DNA from: Flavobacterium fluvii | GTDB lineage: Bacteria > Bacteroidota > Bacteroidia > Flavobacteriales > Flavobacteriaceae | Reading direction: 5' to 3' | DNA: 64,000 bases | Assembly: GCF_900129545.1 (NCBI RefSeq) | Contig: NZ_FQWB01000005.1 | Span: forward strand, 186,001 to 250,000 | Shown here: piece after piece, positions 19,846 to 28,280 of the stretch | Position numbering within the stretch: the stretch's first letter is position 1 | Layout: each line of letters starts with the position of its first letter | Made by a program: the position numbers and the translations under genes | The notes under the pieces: generated by a model | What the model saw: only the letters and a program-made list of their open reading frames with translations | Told to the model about the DNA's origin: nothing | Database searches by the model: none

Positions 19846-20940
19846 ATGCAATTAAGAAAAGGTAAAACAAAAACACTTTTGGAAAGTTCAATTGATTGTG
19901 CATTATTATCAGTAGAAATTTATAATAAACCAAGAGCACCATTCAGAGTAGAAAGTTTTATCACTCATATGATTATGTCGTGGACAAGACTTTTACAAGC
20001 ACATTTTAATCATACAATTGGGGAGACTTTTTTTTATAAAGAGACAAACGGAAGGTTTAAAATAATTGATGGAGAAAAAAAAGCTTGGGAATTAAAAACG
20101 TGTATTCAGAAATATGGTGCGCTTTCAGAAGGAGTAAAATCTAATCTTGAATTCTTCATAAAACTTCGAAATAAAATTGAACACAGAACAATATCCAAAG
20201 ACGAAATTGGATTGATGATTTTTGGAGAATGTCAATCTCTATTGTACAATTACGAGAATGAATTAATAAAACTATTCGGCTCTGAATATGCAATAAATGA
20301 AAGTTTAGCTTACTCACTACAGTTTTCAAGATTGAGAACAGCAAAACAAGTGGAAGCAAATAAACAATTATTATCAACCGAAGTTAGAGAAATTAAGGAT
20401 TTTATTGAGAAATATAGATTAAACATTAAAGAAAGCGTATTTAATACTCAAGAATTTAGTGTCAAATTAATCCAATTACCAAAAATAGCTAACACAAATA
20501 GAAATGATTTAGCAATTGAATTTGTAAATTGGAATTCAATTTCAGAAGATGATAGAATTAGTTATGAAAAAATAACTGCATTGATAAAAGATAAAGTGCA
20601 GAAAACAGAAGTTATAAATCCTGCAAAATTAAAACCAGGTGCAATAGTAACTTTTGTAAATGAAAACTACCAAAATAATTTTAATCATTACGACCATAAA
20701 TGTTTGCTCTATATATTTTCAATTAAACCAACAAAAGAAGATGGTAATAACATTGACCCTTTTGAAACAAATACTAAATATTGTCATTATGATGAAGCTC
20801 ATAATGATTATTTATTTCAAGAAGAATGGAGTAATTTCATATTAAGCAATATAACTAGTGGTATGTTAACTAGAGAAATTTGGAAAACAAATTTTGACAA
20901 CAGAACCAAGCTTGAAATAAGTAATTATGAAATCGAATAG
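19846..20940 (+). CDS. DUF3644 protein with HEPN-type Rx4H motif
   Basis: The 364-residue protein matches the DUF3644 pattern in its first half (SSIDCALLSVEIYNKP, VESFITHMIMSWTRLLQAHF). LRNKIEHR at 107-114 contains R108-N-K-I-E-H113, the Rx4-6H signature of HEPN ribonuclease domains. The C-terminal half is unrecognised. The gene is more AT-rich than its neighbours and rich in ATA and AAT codons, and it lies between GTTATGC/GCATAAC inverted repeats, which suggests recent acquisition. HEPN proteins often act in defence or toxin systems. No antitoxin or partner gene is adjacent, so this role is speculative. Confidence 0.7.
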   Translation: MQLRKGKTKTLLESSIDCALLSVEIYNKPRAPFRVESFITHMIMSWTRLLQAHFNHTIGETFFYKETNGRFKIIDGEKKAWELKTCIQKYGALSEGVKSNLEFFIKLRNKIEHRTISKDEIGLMIFGECQSLLYNYENELIKLFGSEYAINESLAYSLQFSRLRTAKQVEANKQLLSTEVREIKDFIEKYRLNIKESVFNTQEFSVKLIQLPKIANTNRNDLAIEFVNWNSISEDDRISYEKITALIKDKVQKTEVINPAKLKPGAIVTFVNENYQNNFNHYDHKCLLYIFSIKPTKEDGNNIDPFETNTKYCHYDEAHNDYLFQEEWSNFILSNITSGMLTREIWKTNFDNRTKLEISNYEIE

Positions 20941-20942
20941 AA

Positions 20943-20957
20943 AAGGCATCGCATAAC
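20943..20957 (-). repeat. Right-hand inverted copy of the GTTATGCGAT repeat
   Basis: AAGGCATCGCATAAC is the reverse complement of 19807-19821 with one mismatch (14 of 15). It begins two bases after the DUF3644 stop codon. GC-richer sequence with further small palindromes follows to about 21090, but no matching GTTATGC closes a second attC-like site. Confidence 0.6.
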
Positions 20958-21168
20958 AGCCACTACAACGGATTTTCTTCGTCCGTTCGGCTTGCAGCCT
21001 CGGGTGGGTAATAGGCTTAATGGAAAGTTGGTTTTGTATTTGGGATGATTTGCTTTGCCTGTTCGCTATCGCTCGGGTGGCAAATTCGAAAATAGAGATT
21101 AATTTAGCACCAAGCCAAATGTAGAAAGGAAACCTCACACTTTATAGTTCAACCAAAATCATACAACA

Positions 21169-22488
21169 ATGACAAAAAAAATCACCATTACCCTATTTTT
21201 GGGATTAGTATTTGGAACGACATTTGCCCAAAATTTAAACACTGCCAAACTGGATAGTTTGTTTCAAATTTTGGAGGCAAAAGATAAATTTATGGGAAGC
21301 ATTGCCGTTTCAGAAAACGGGAAAGTTTTTTACACCAAATCCATTGGCAAAGACGATATCGAAACCAATAAACGATCAACAATTGCAACTAAATATAGAA
21401 TTGGTTCAATTTCTAAAATGTTCACTTCCTGTTTGATTTTCAAGGCAGTCGAAGAGAAAAAACTAAGTCTGGACCAAACCATCGAGAGTTATTTCCCCAC
21501 AATCGAGAATGCCAATAAAATAACCATTGGAAATTTATTGAATCACAGAAGCGGAATTCATAATTTCACCAATGACAAAAGCTATCTTGGCTACAATACA
21601 CAACCAAAATCCGAAAAAGAAATGGTGGAAATAATAGCCAACGGAAAAAGTGATTTCGAACCCAACAGCAAAGCGGAATACAGCAATTCCAATTATGTTT
21701 TATTGAGTTATGTTCTTGAGAAAACTTATAAAAAAACCTACAAAGAAATAGTTGCATCAAAAATCATCAAGCCTTTAGGTTTGAAAAACACTTATTTTGG
21801 AAATAAAATAAACATTCAAAATAACGAATGCTATTCCTATAGTTTCAATGAAAAGTGGAAAAGAGAAACTGAAACCGATATGTCAATACCAATGGGAGCC
21901 GGTGCATTGGTTTCCAATCCAACCGATTTAGTGTTGTTTATAGAAAGGTTGTTTGCCAACAAAATCATTAGCCAAAACAGTTTGGATCAAATGAAAACCA
22001 TAAAGGACAATTACGGAATGGGAATTTTTCAAGTTCCTTTTTATGACAAAAAAGGGTATGGACATAATGGAGGAATTGATGGTTTTAGCTCTGTCCTTTC
22101 TTATTTTCCAGACAGTAAATTAGCCATTGCTTTAACTTGCAACGGACAAAATTATGATAACAACAATATAATAATTGCCGTTTTAAGCAATTACTATGGC
22201 AAAAAATTTGAAATACCCACTTTCAAAACTATTGAATTAAAGACCGAAGATTTAGACAGATATTTAGGTGAATATACGAGTCCCGATTTACCTTTGAACA
22301 TAACCATCACAAAAGACAACTTGAAACTGTTTGCCCAAGCCACGGGTCAATCTGCATTTCCGCTGGATGCAACCGAAAAAGATAAATTCGAATTTATAAG
22401 GGCTGGAATAAAAATGGAATTCAACCCAAAAGAAAATCAAATGACCCTATATCAAGGCGGAAAAAAATTTCATTATCAAAAAAAATAA
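21169..22488 (+). CDS. Secreted serine hydrolase, class C beta-lactamase / PBP-like
   Basis: The protein has 439 residues. The signal peptide ends TTFAQ near residue 21. The SxxK motif is S80-I-S-K83 in YRIGSISKMF, and the second motif is YSN in AEYSNSNYVLL. A HNGGIDG motif stands in place of KTG. A C-terminal ~90-residue domain with LGEYTSPDLPLNITI follows, common in this family. Such proteins are peptidases or esterases of the periplasm; true beta-lactam hydrolysis is not implied. It is followed on the same strand by the GH43 gene after 57 bp. Confidence 0.92.
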   Translation: MTKKITITLFLGLVFGTTFAQNLNTAKLDSLFQILEAKDKFMGSIAVSENGKVFYTKSIGKDDIETNKRSTIATKYRIGSISKMFTSCLIFKAVEEKKLSLDQTIESYFPTIENANKITIGNLLNHRSGIHNFTNDKSYLGYNTQPKSEKEMVEIIANGKSDFEPNSKAEYSNSNYVLLSYVLEKTYKKTYKEIVASKIIKPLGLKNTYFGNKINIQNNECYSYSFNEKWKRETETDMSIPMGAGALVSNPTDLVLFIERLFANKIISQNSLDQMKTIKDNYGMGIFQVPFYDKKGYGHNGGIDGFSSVLSYFPDSKLAIALTCNGQNYDNNNIIIAVLSNYYGKKFEIPTFKTIELKTEDLDRYLGEYTSPDLPLNITITKDNLKLFAQATGQSAFPLDATEKDKFEFIRAGIKMEFNPKENQMTLYQGGKKFHYQKK

Positions 22489-22545
22489 AACAACAAATCA
22501 CCAACAGCAGCAATAAAACTTTATTTTACAAATTATAATACCCCA

Positions 22546-23571
22546 ATGAAAAAACAACTTTTCACAATCATCTTGTCCAGCCTTGTTTGTTCTGCCCTAT
22601 TGGCACAGGAAACTCCCCGATATTTAATTGACAATATGTATTCGGCAGATGCTTCGGCACATGTTTTCAACAATAAAATATACATTTATCCTTCGCACGA
22701 CATAGAAACAGAGGTCAAAGAAGCAAAAGACGGAGGCCATTACGACATGAAAGATTACCATGTTTTTTCGATGGACAGCATCAAGGGAAAAGTAACAGAC
22801 CACGGTGTCGTTTTGGATTTAGCTGCTATTCCTTGGGCAAAAAAACAACTTTGGGCACCGGATTGCGCTTATAAAAATGGTCGTTATTATTTGTATTTTT
22901 CTGCCAAGGACAAGAATGATATTTTCAAAATTGGCGTGGCAGTCAGTAATGTCCCCCAAGGCCCTTTCAAAGCGGAGAAAAATCCAATCAAAGGCAGTTA
23001 CAGCATCGACCCGACCGTTTTTAAAGATACGGACGGCAGTTTCTATATGTATTTTGGCGGAATCAGTGGCGGACAATTGCAAAATTACAGAAACAACAAA
23101 CCCATTGCATCTGGGACAGAACCGGGCAAAGAAGAAAATGCACTTGGTCCTAAAATTGCCAAACTATCCAACAATATGCTGGAATATGCCGAAGAACCAA
23201 AAGAAGTCCTTATTCTCGACAAACAAGGGAATCCTTTGAAAGCTGGAGATGGGGAGCGTCGTTTTTTTGAAGGAGTTTGGATGCATCAATACAAAGGGAA
23301 ATATTACCTTTCTTATTCTACGGGAACCTCCCACAAATTATGCTATGCCATTGGCGACAAGCCTTATGGACCATTTGTATTTGAAGGAGAATTTTTAAGT
23401 CCAGTTTCGGGGTGGACAACCCATCATTCCATAGTAGAAATTGACCATAAATGGTATTTGTTTTACCACGACACCAAACAATCCAAAGTGAACTCCTTGA
23501 GAAATGTAAAAGTAAGAGCACTGGAGTACAATCCAGACGGGACAATCAAGAAAATGAGCGGCCAGGATTAG
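22546..23571 (+). CDS. Glycoside hydrolase family 43 protein
   Basis: The protein has 341 residues with a signal peptide (MKKQLFTIILSSLVCSALLA). The five-bladed propeller repeats typical of GH43 are visible: the first-blade acidic motif ADASAHVFNNKIYIYPSHD, then WAPDCAYKNGRYYLYFSAKD, SIDPTVFKDTDGSFYMYFGG and EGVWMHQYKGKYYLSYS. The Asp and Glu residues in these motifs are the likely catalytic set. Substrates of the family are arabinose- and xylose-containing plant polysaccharides. The gene is not part of a SusC/SusD locus here. Confidence 0.93.
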   Translation: MKKQLFTIILSSLVCSALLAQETPRYLIDNMYSADASAHVFNNKIYIYPSHDIETEVKEAKDGGHYDMKDYHVFSMDSIKGKVTDHGVVLDLAAIPWAKKQLWAPDCAYKNGRYYLYFSAKDKNDIFKIGVAVSNVPQGPFKAEKNPIKGSYSIDPTVFKDTDGSFYMYFGGISGGQLQNYRNNKPIASGTEPGKEENALGPKIAKLSNNMLEYAEEPKEVLILDKQGNPLKAGDGERRFFEGVWMHQYKGKYYLSYSTGTSHKLCYAIGDKPYGPFVFEGEFLSPVSGWTTHHSIVEIDHKWYLFYHDTKQSKVNSLRNVKVRALEYNPDGTIKKMSGQD

Positions 23572-23601
23572 ACAATGATTCAATTAACCAATTAGGAAAG
23601 A

Positions 23602-24735
23602 ATGGACAGTATGTCGGATCTTAAAGAGCTCGCAAAACTTTTTCTAAAACTGGGAGTAATTGGTTTTGGTGGTCCTGCGGCTCATATCGCCATGATGCAG
23701 GACGAAGTGGTTACCAAAAGAAAATGGCTGACGGAACAACATTTCCTGGACCTGATTGGAGCAACAAATCTAATTCCTGGTCCAAACAGCACCGAAATGG
23801 CCATCCATATCGGACACGAAAAATCCGGTTGGAAAGGATTGATTGTGGCAGGACTTTGTTTCATCTTGCCGGCAGTTTTCATCACTGGATTTTTTGCTTG
23901 GTTGTACAAAGAATACGGACAATTGCCAGAAGTACTGCCCTTTGTATATGGCATCAAACCTGCCATCATTGCCATCATTCTGGGAGCTGTTTTTCCCTTG
24001 GCAAAAAAATCATTAAAATCCGTTGAACTTTCCTTGATTGGAATCTTGGTCTTGATTTGTTCCCTGCTCCAATTCAATGAAATTTATTTGTTGTTTGGAG
24101 CTGGACTCCTGGCTTTATTCCTGGCTTCCATCCGAAATAATAAATTACAAAATAACAATGGTATTTTTCCGCTTGCTTTTTTGCCAATAAACGGCACGAC
24201 AACAGTTTCGGTAACCAACCTAAATTTGTTTTGGATTTTCCTGAAAATTGGCGCCATACTTTATGGCAGCGGTTATGTTTTATTCGCCTTTCTCGACACC
24301 GAATTGGTTTCCACAGGAATTTTAACTAGACAACAACTCATTGATGCCATTGCCGTGGGGCAATTTACGCCCGGACCCGTTTTTTCTTCGGTAACCTTCA
24401 TAGGCTATCAAATCAACGGTTGGTCAGGAGCAATCATTTCAACAATCGGGATTTTCCTGCCTTCATTTGTGTTCGTGGCTTTGCTGAATCCCTTGGTCAA
24501 GAAAATGCGAAATTCAAAATTGGCTTCGACCTTTTTGGATGCCGTTAACGTGGCATCGGTAGCCATCATCATCTCAGTGTGTTTTTCGATGGGCAAAGAA
24601 ACCATCACGGATTGGCGGACAGTTGCAATAGCCGTATTCAGTATTTTGCTTTTATTTGGTAACCGAAAAATAAATAATGCTTTCATCGTTTTGGGTGGTT
24701 CAGTGATGGGATACTTGCTGACATTGATACAATAA
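23602..24735 (+). CDS. chrA: Chromate transporter, CHR family
   Basis: The 377-residue protein has two homologous halves. Each begins with a glycine-rich segment and a PGP motif: GFGGPAAHIAMMQDE and NLIPGPNSTEMAIHIG in the first, GSGYVLFAFLDTE and QFTPGPVFSSVTFIG in the second. About 10-12 membrane segments are present. ChrA exports chromate in exchange for protons; in genomes without chromate stress it may carry other oxyanions. The start could be Met1 or Met4 (MSDLKELAK). It lies 30 bp after the GH43 gene and may be cotranscribed. Confidence 0.93.
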   Translation: MDSMSDLKELAKLFLKLGVIGFGGPAAHIAMMQDEVVTKRKWLTEQHFLDLIGATNLIPGPNSTEMAIHIGHEKSGWKGLIVAGLCFILPAVFITGFFAWLYKEYGQLPEVLPFVYGIKPAIIAIILGAVFPLAKKSLKSVELSLIGILVLICSLLQFNEIYLLFGAGLLALFLASIRNNKLQNNNGIFPLAFLPINGTTTVSVTNLNLFWIFLKIGAILYGSGYVLFAFLDTELVSTGILTRQQLIDAIAVGQFTPGPVFSSVTFIGYQINGWSGAIISTIGIFLPSFVFVALLNPLVKKMRNSKLASTFLDAVNVASVAIIISVCFSMGKETITDWRTVAIAVFSILLLFGNRKINNAFIVLGGSVMGYLLTLIQ

Positions 24736-24856
24736 CAAAATTCAGCTTACTAAATCTTCTTGTAATCCAGAACAGCCATAAATATTTCTAAATACCTAAA
24801 AATCTGCATCTTGACTTTTTAAAATAATTAAAATTTATCTTCAAATCCTAGTTATT

Positions 24857-24879
24857 AGTGTGATAAAAACACTTTTTTT
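24857..24879 (+). terminator. Weak rho-independent terminator after chrA
   Basis: AGTGT and ACACT pair over five bases with a 7-base loop and run straight into seven T residues. The stem is short, so termination may be partial. Confidence 0.35.
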
Positions 24880-24968
24880 AGCTCTTGCATCAACCCCCAG
24901 AATAGCAAGAAATTAGCTTCTAAAAAAACACTTTCGCAGATAAAATCACTATAAATAAAGGATTTACT

Positions 24969-24998
24969 TTGAATTTTGTACAACCTTCACTATCTTTC
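24969..24998 (+). promoter_or_regulatory. Promoter of the DUF349 gene
   Basis: TTG (24969-24971), 19 bases and TATCTTTC (24991-24998) match TTG-N19-TAnnTTTG except the last base. It places transcription at about 25003, which rules out a start upstream of that point and supports ATG 25036. Confidence 0.55.
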
Positions 24999-25035
24999 GG
25001 ATTCTAAAAAAAATAACCCTTACACATTGAAAAAG

Positions 25036-27036
25036 ATGTTAGAAGAAAAGAATGATAACCTGCTTGAGGCAGATGGAAGTGCAGCAACCAATTTGCCGGA
25101 AATAATTCAAGCCGAAACAGAAGTTTTGGAAAAATTGGACGTCGTTGAAACAAGCAATGAAACCATTGCAGAACAAGTGGAAGAAGTTGCCGCCACAGTT
25201 ACTGACGGAGAGTCATCGAGCAACAACACCATTATTGACGCCATTGTCGATACCAATGCCGAGGAAAGCGAAGACGAAACTCTCAAAGAGCGTCACGATA
25301 TTCCAATGTTGGATTATGAAGCCATGTCTCTGGAATCACTTGTTGACGAATTGAAAAAATTGGTTACCAATGAAAAAGTGATGTCGGTAAAAGATCACAT
25401 TGAAGAAATCAAGAAATCATTTTTGGCAAAATACTACCATCTTTTAGAAGAGAAAAAAGAAGAATTTCTTGTCGAAAACACGGATACAAATGAAGAATTT
25501 CAATACCATTCTCCATTAAAAACACAATTTGACCAATATTACACCCTATATAGGGACAATAAAAATACGCATTTCAAAAGCTTGCAAACCAACTTGAAGA
25601 CCAATTTGGAAAACAGGTTGGCGATTGTCGAAGAATTGAAAGAGCTAATCAATCCGCAGGAAAACATCAAGGACACCTTGAAACATTTCAATGATTTAAG
25701 AGAAAGATGGAAAACTGCCGGACCAATTCCAAAAGACAAATACAACCACGTTTGGAACAACTACCATTTTCACGTAGAAAATTTTTATGATTATCTACAT
25801 CTTGACAGGGAAGCGCGAGACCTTGATTTCAAACACAATTTAGAGCAAAAACAAAAAATTGTTGCCCGTGTGGAAGAATTAATCAACGAAGCCGACGTCA
25901 ACAAAGCCTTCAGGGAATTACAGGATTTGCACAAAATCTGGAAAGAAGACATTGGTCCCGTTTCCAGAGAACACCGTGATGAAATCTGGAACAAATTCAG
26001 TGATTTGACCAAGCAAATGCACGACAAACGCGAGGTGTTGTTTGAAAATATGCGTGGAACCGAATTGGAAAATCTTGAAAAGAAAAAAGAAATCATTGCC
26101 AAAATTGAAGTCTTGGCCACCGAAAAAGTGAACGCCCATTCTCAATGGTTACAGCAAATAGAAAAAGTGGAAGCTTTAAGAACTGCTTTTTTCTCTGCCG
26201 GAAAAGTACCTTCTGAGGTAAACGAGGAAACTTGGGCAGCGTTTAAAACTGCTGTCAGAAACTTCAATTCTTTCAAGAATTCGTTTTACAAAGACATCAA
26301 GAAAGACCAAAACAACAACTTGAACAGAAAAACTGCTCTTGTTGCCAAAGCCAAAGAATTACAAGAAAGCACTGATTTTGCTGCCACAACTCCTATCATG
26401 AAGCAAATTCAAGAGGAGTGGAAACAAATAGGTCACGTGCCTAGAAAATATTCAGACAAAATATGGGCAGAGTTCAAAGAAGCCTGCAACCACTATTTCG
26501 ACAAATTAAAAGAGCAGAAAAACGAAGAAAACAGCGAAGAAATTGAAGCTTTCGACAAAAAGAAAGCCTATCTGGAAACGCTTAGGGAATTTCAATTGAC
26601 TGGGGAACACAAAACTGACCTGGATGCCATAAAAGCACATATTGAAACCTGGAAAAGCTTTGGAAAAGTTCCTTTTCCGAGAAGACACATTGAAGGAAAA
26701 TTCAATAAAGTCTTGGATGCCTTGTTCGAAAAATTGAGTTTGAGCAAAAAAGACGGTGAAATGATGCGTTTCGCCAACAGAATAGATAGTTTGTCTGAAA
26801 ACAACGATTCCAGAAAACTGGAAAATGAAAAGATTTTCTTAATGCGAAAAATTGACGAAATCAAGAACGAAATTTTCCAATTGGAAAACAACATCCAGTT
26901 TTTTACCAATACCAGAAATGCCAAAAAGGAAAATTCAATAGTATTGGAAGTGCGCAAAAACATAGAGAAACACAGAGAAGAAATGGAAATTTTAAAAGAC
27001 AAGTTGAAACAAATCAGAAATTTGGGTCAAGCTTAA
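25036..27036 (+). CDS. DUF349 repeat protein
   Basis: Starting at ATG 25036 the protein has 666 residues, beginning MLEEKNDNLLEADGS. An acidic, low-complexity N-terminal ~110 residues precede several DUF349 helical repeats, each with a W-K...G.(I/V/P)P....W..F signature: RWKTAGPIPKDKYNHVWNNY, IWKEDIGPVSREHRDEIWNKF and EWKQIGHVPRKYSDKIWAEF. The C-terminal ~90 residues are a predicted coiled coil. The protein is conserved across Bacteroidota and cytoplasmic. The molecular role is unknown; it may be a nucleic-acid or cytoskeleton-associated scaffold. Confidence 0.9.
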   Translation: MLEEKNDNLLEADGSAATNLPEIIQAETEVLEKLDVVETSNETIAEQVEEVAATVTDGESSSNNTIIDAIVDTNAEESEDETLKERHDIPMLDYEAMSLESLVDELKKLVTNEKVMSVKDHIEEIKKSFLAKYYHLLEEKKEEFLVENTDTNEEFQYHSPLKTQFDQYYTLYRDNKNTHFKSLQTNLKTNLENRLAIVEELKELINPQENIKDTLKHFNDLRERWKTAGPIPKDKYNHVWNNYHFHVENFYDYLHLDREARDLDFKHNLEQKQKIVARVEELINEADVNKAFRELQDLHKIWKEDIGPVSREHRDEIWNKFSDLTKQMHDKREVLFENMRGTELENLEKKKEIIAKIEVLATEKVNAHSQWLQQIEKVEALRTAFFSAGKVPSEVNEETWAAFKTAVRNFNSFKNSFYKDIKKDQNNNLNRKTALVAKAKELQESTDFAATTPIMKQIQEEWKQIGHVPRKYSDKIWAEFKEACNHYFDKLKEQKNEENSEEIEAFDKKKAYLETLREFQLTGEHKTDLDAIKAHIETWKSFGKVPFPRRHIEGKFNKVLDALFEKLSLSKKDGEMMRFANRIDSLSENNDSRKLENEKIFLMRKIDEIKNEIFQLENNIQFFTNTRNAKKENSIVLEVRKNIEKHREEMEILKDKLKQIRNLGQA

Positions 27037-27060
27037 AAATTAAAACCTTTACAATACATC

Positions 27061-27096
27061 AAACCTCAATCCAGAATAGGAATTGAGGTTTTTTTA
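27061..27096 (+). terminator. Terminator of the DUF349 gene
   Basis: AAACCTCAAT and ATTGAGGTTT form a 10-bp stem followed by a run of T residues, 24 bp after the stop codon. Confidence 0.85.
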
Positions 27097-27183
27097 TGAA
27101 AAAACATTCCAGAAACTTAAACTTTAACTTTCATTTATTAAAAAAAACAGGGTAAAGTTGCCTGTAAACTTTAAATTTGTAAA

Positions 27184-27531
27184 ATGAATTGGATTCGGAA
27201 AACCATTATTTTCATTGGACTTTCAATAGTTTTTTTATTTGCCTTCAATGCGAATAAATCTGCTGTAAATAAAATCCAGCCAGCAAAAACCGATTCTTCC
27301 ATTTCTGTTGACGGCATCCATTCTTCGGTTTTTATCCAGCCTCAAGCGAACAGTTCCTTTGCTTCGACTCAAAAAACACTGGATTTATCAGTTGCAAAAT
27401 ATTTTGAAAATTATCTGGTTGTCATTCCGGATTTAAAAGTCGTTACCTTTTTTGCCCCTTTCGCGAACCAAGACATCAACCGATGTGAAATGGTTTCACT
27501 CCTACTCTTTCCTTTCCATTATTTTTGGTGA
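27184..27531 (+). CDS. Small exported protein of unknown function
   Basis: The protein has 115 residues. Residues 6-22 (KTIIFIGLSIVFLFAFN) form a signal anchor or uncleaved signal peptide. The rest is Ser/Thr/Gln rich and ends in an aromatic tail (LLLFPFHYFW). TAAATTTG at 27172-27179, just upstream, looks like a -7 element and would give a very short leader. No family is recognised. It is followed by another small membrane-anchored unknown. Confidence 0.55.
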   Translation: MNWIRKTIIFIGLSIVFLFAFNANKSAVNKIQPAKTDSSISVDGIHSSVFIQPQANSSFASTQKTLDLSVAKYFENYLVVIPDLKVVTFFAPFANQDINRCEMVSLLLFPFHYFW

Positions 27532-27645
27532 TTTAAAGCATTTATTTTCCACAATTAGAAGAAAAGAATCTTCTTTTCCGAACTAATATCAATCCGATAT
27601 TCAGTTCCCTTTATGCTATATTCCAAATTCAAAAACAAAAAACAA

Positions 27646-28125
27646 ATGGACACATCCGTAACCATAATAGGTCTTTTCATAACCATATTGATCGGAATTC
27701 CCATATTCTACGCTATGAGATCAAATTCAATCAACAAGACAAAGGTTCAAGAAATAAAGAAACAATTCAGCCAAAACAATCACTTCAATTTTGAATTGAC
27801 CGCAACCCAAAACAAAAAAGTTCTGGCTTTGGACGAAAAAAACAAAGGATTCCTTTTGATGGATTTTAATTCGAAAGAAAATGAAATCGTGAATTTTATA
27901 GACTTAAATACCGTTGATTCCTGTAAACTATCGATTACCGCCGAAGGTAATTCCAATACCATCGTGAAAATTGAGTTTGAGTTCCAATACAAAAAAGACA
28001 AAAAAACAGAATCCATTTCGTTTTACAAAATCGAGAATGACCAAATGAATCAAGTCTGTTTGTATGAAGACCATCAATTGGCCAAAAAATGGAGGGAAAT
28101 TATTCAAGTTTGCATTTCAAACTAA
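27646..28125 (+). CDS. Membrane-anchored protein of unknown function
   Basis: ATG 27646 gives 159 residues starting MDTSVTIIGLFITILIG. One N-terminal membrane segment (residues 4-22) is followed by a soluble, Lys/Asn-rich domain with alternating beta-like strands (KGFLLMDFNSKENEIVNFID, NTIVKIEFEFQYKKDKK). The upstream in-frame ATG at 27613 adds 11 charged residues and is less likely. No motif identifies it. A strong terminator follows, so it ends this transcription unit. Confidence 0.65.
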   Translation: MDTSVTIIGLFITILIGIPIFYAMRSNSINKTKVQEIKKQFSQNNHFNFELTATQNKKVLALDEKNKGFLLMDFNSKENEIVNFIDLNTVDSCKLSITAEGNSNTIVKIEFEFQYKKDKKTESISFYKIENDQMNQVCLYEDHQLAKKWREIIQVCISN

Positions 28126-28160
28126 CGCATAATTTCATGTTTTGATTATTAATTCGATAA

Positions 28161-28191
28161 AAGAGGCCATAAAAAAGCCTCTTTTTTTTTT
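28161..28191 (+). terminator. Rho-independent terminator
   Basis: AAGAGGC and GCCTCTT pair around CATAAAAAA, followed by about ten T residues. It separates the small membrane protein gene from the hemN promoter. Confidence 0.9.
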
Positions 28192-28213
28192 GCTCAAAAG
28201 GCTTTACTTTTAT

Positions 28214-28257
28214 ATGATAATTATCATTTTAATTTTAACATTGCCAGTTTACTTTTG
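28214..28257 (+). promoter_or_regulatory. hemN promoter with Fnr-type activator box
   Basis: ATGATAATTATCAT (28214-28227) is a perfect TGATnnnnATCA palindrome centred at 28220.5. The -7 element TACTTTTG (28250-28257) ends 36.5 nt further on. This puts the box near -41.5, the class II position from which FNR proteins activate. No TTG -33 element is present, as expected for an activator-dependent promoter. Confidence 0.8.
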
Positions 28258-28280
28258 AATAATGAAAAAACGTATCTCTT

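Larger units (their letters stand above)
24736..25035. other. Intergenic region before the DUF349 gene
   Basis: The 300-bp gap holds a weak terminator near 24857-24879 and the DUF349 promoter near 24969-24998. Nothing else is recognised. Confidence 0.6.

Noticed and set aside
19752..21168. A true integron array
   Set aside because: Only one full attC-like palindrome and one half copy exist, with no integrase gene or second cassette in the window, so only the resemblance is reported.
27158..27179. Full promoter for the small exported protein at 27184
   Set aside because: TAAATTTG is present, but the nearest TTG is only 11 bases upstream, too close for a -33 element.
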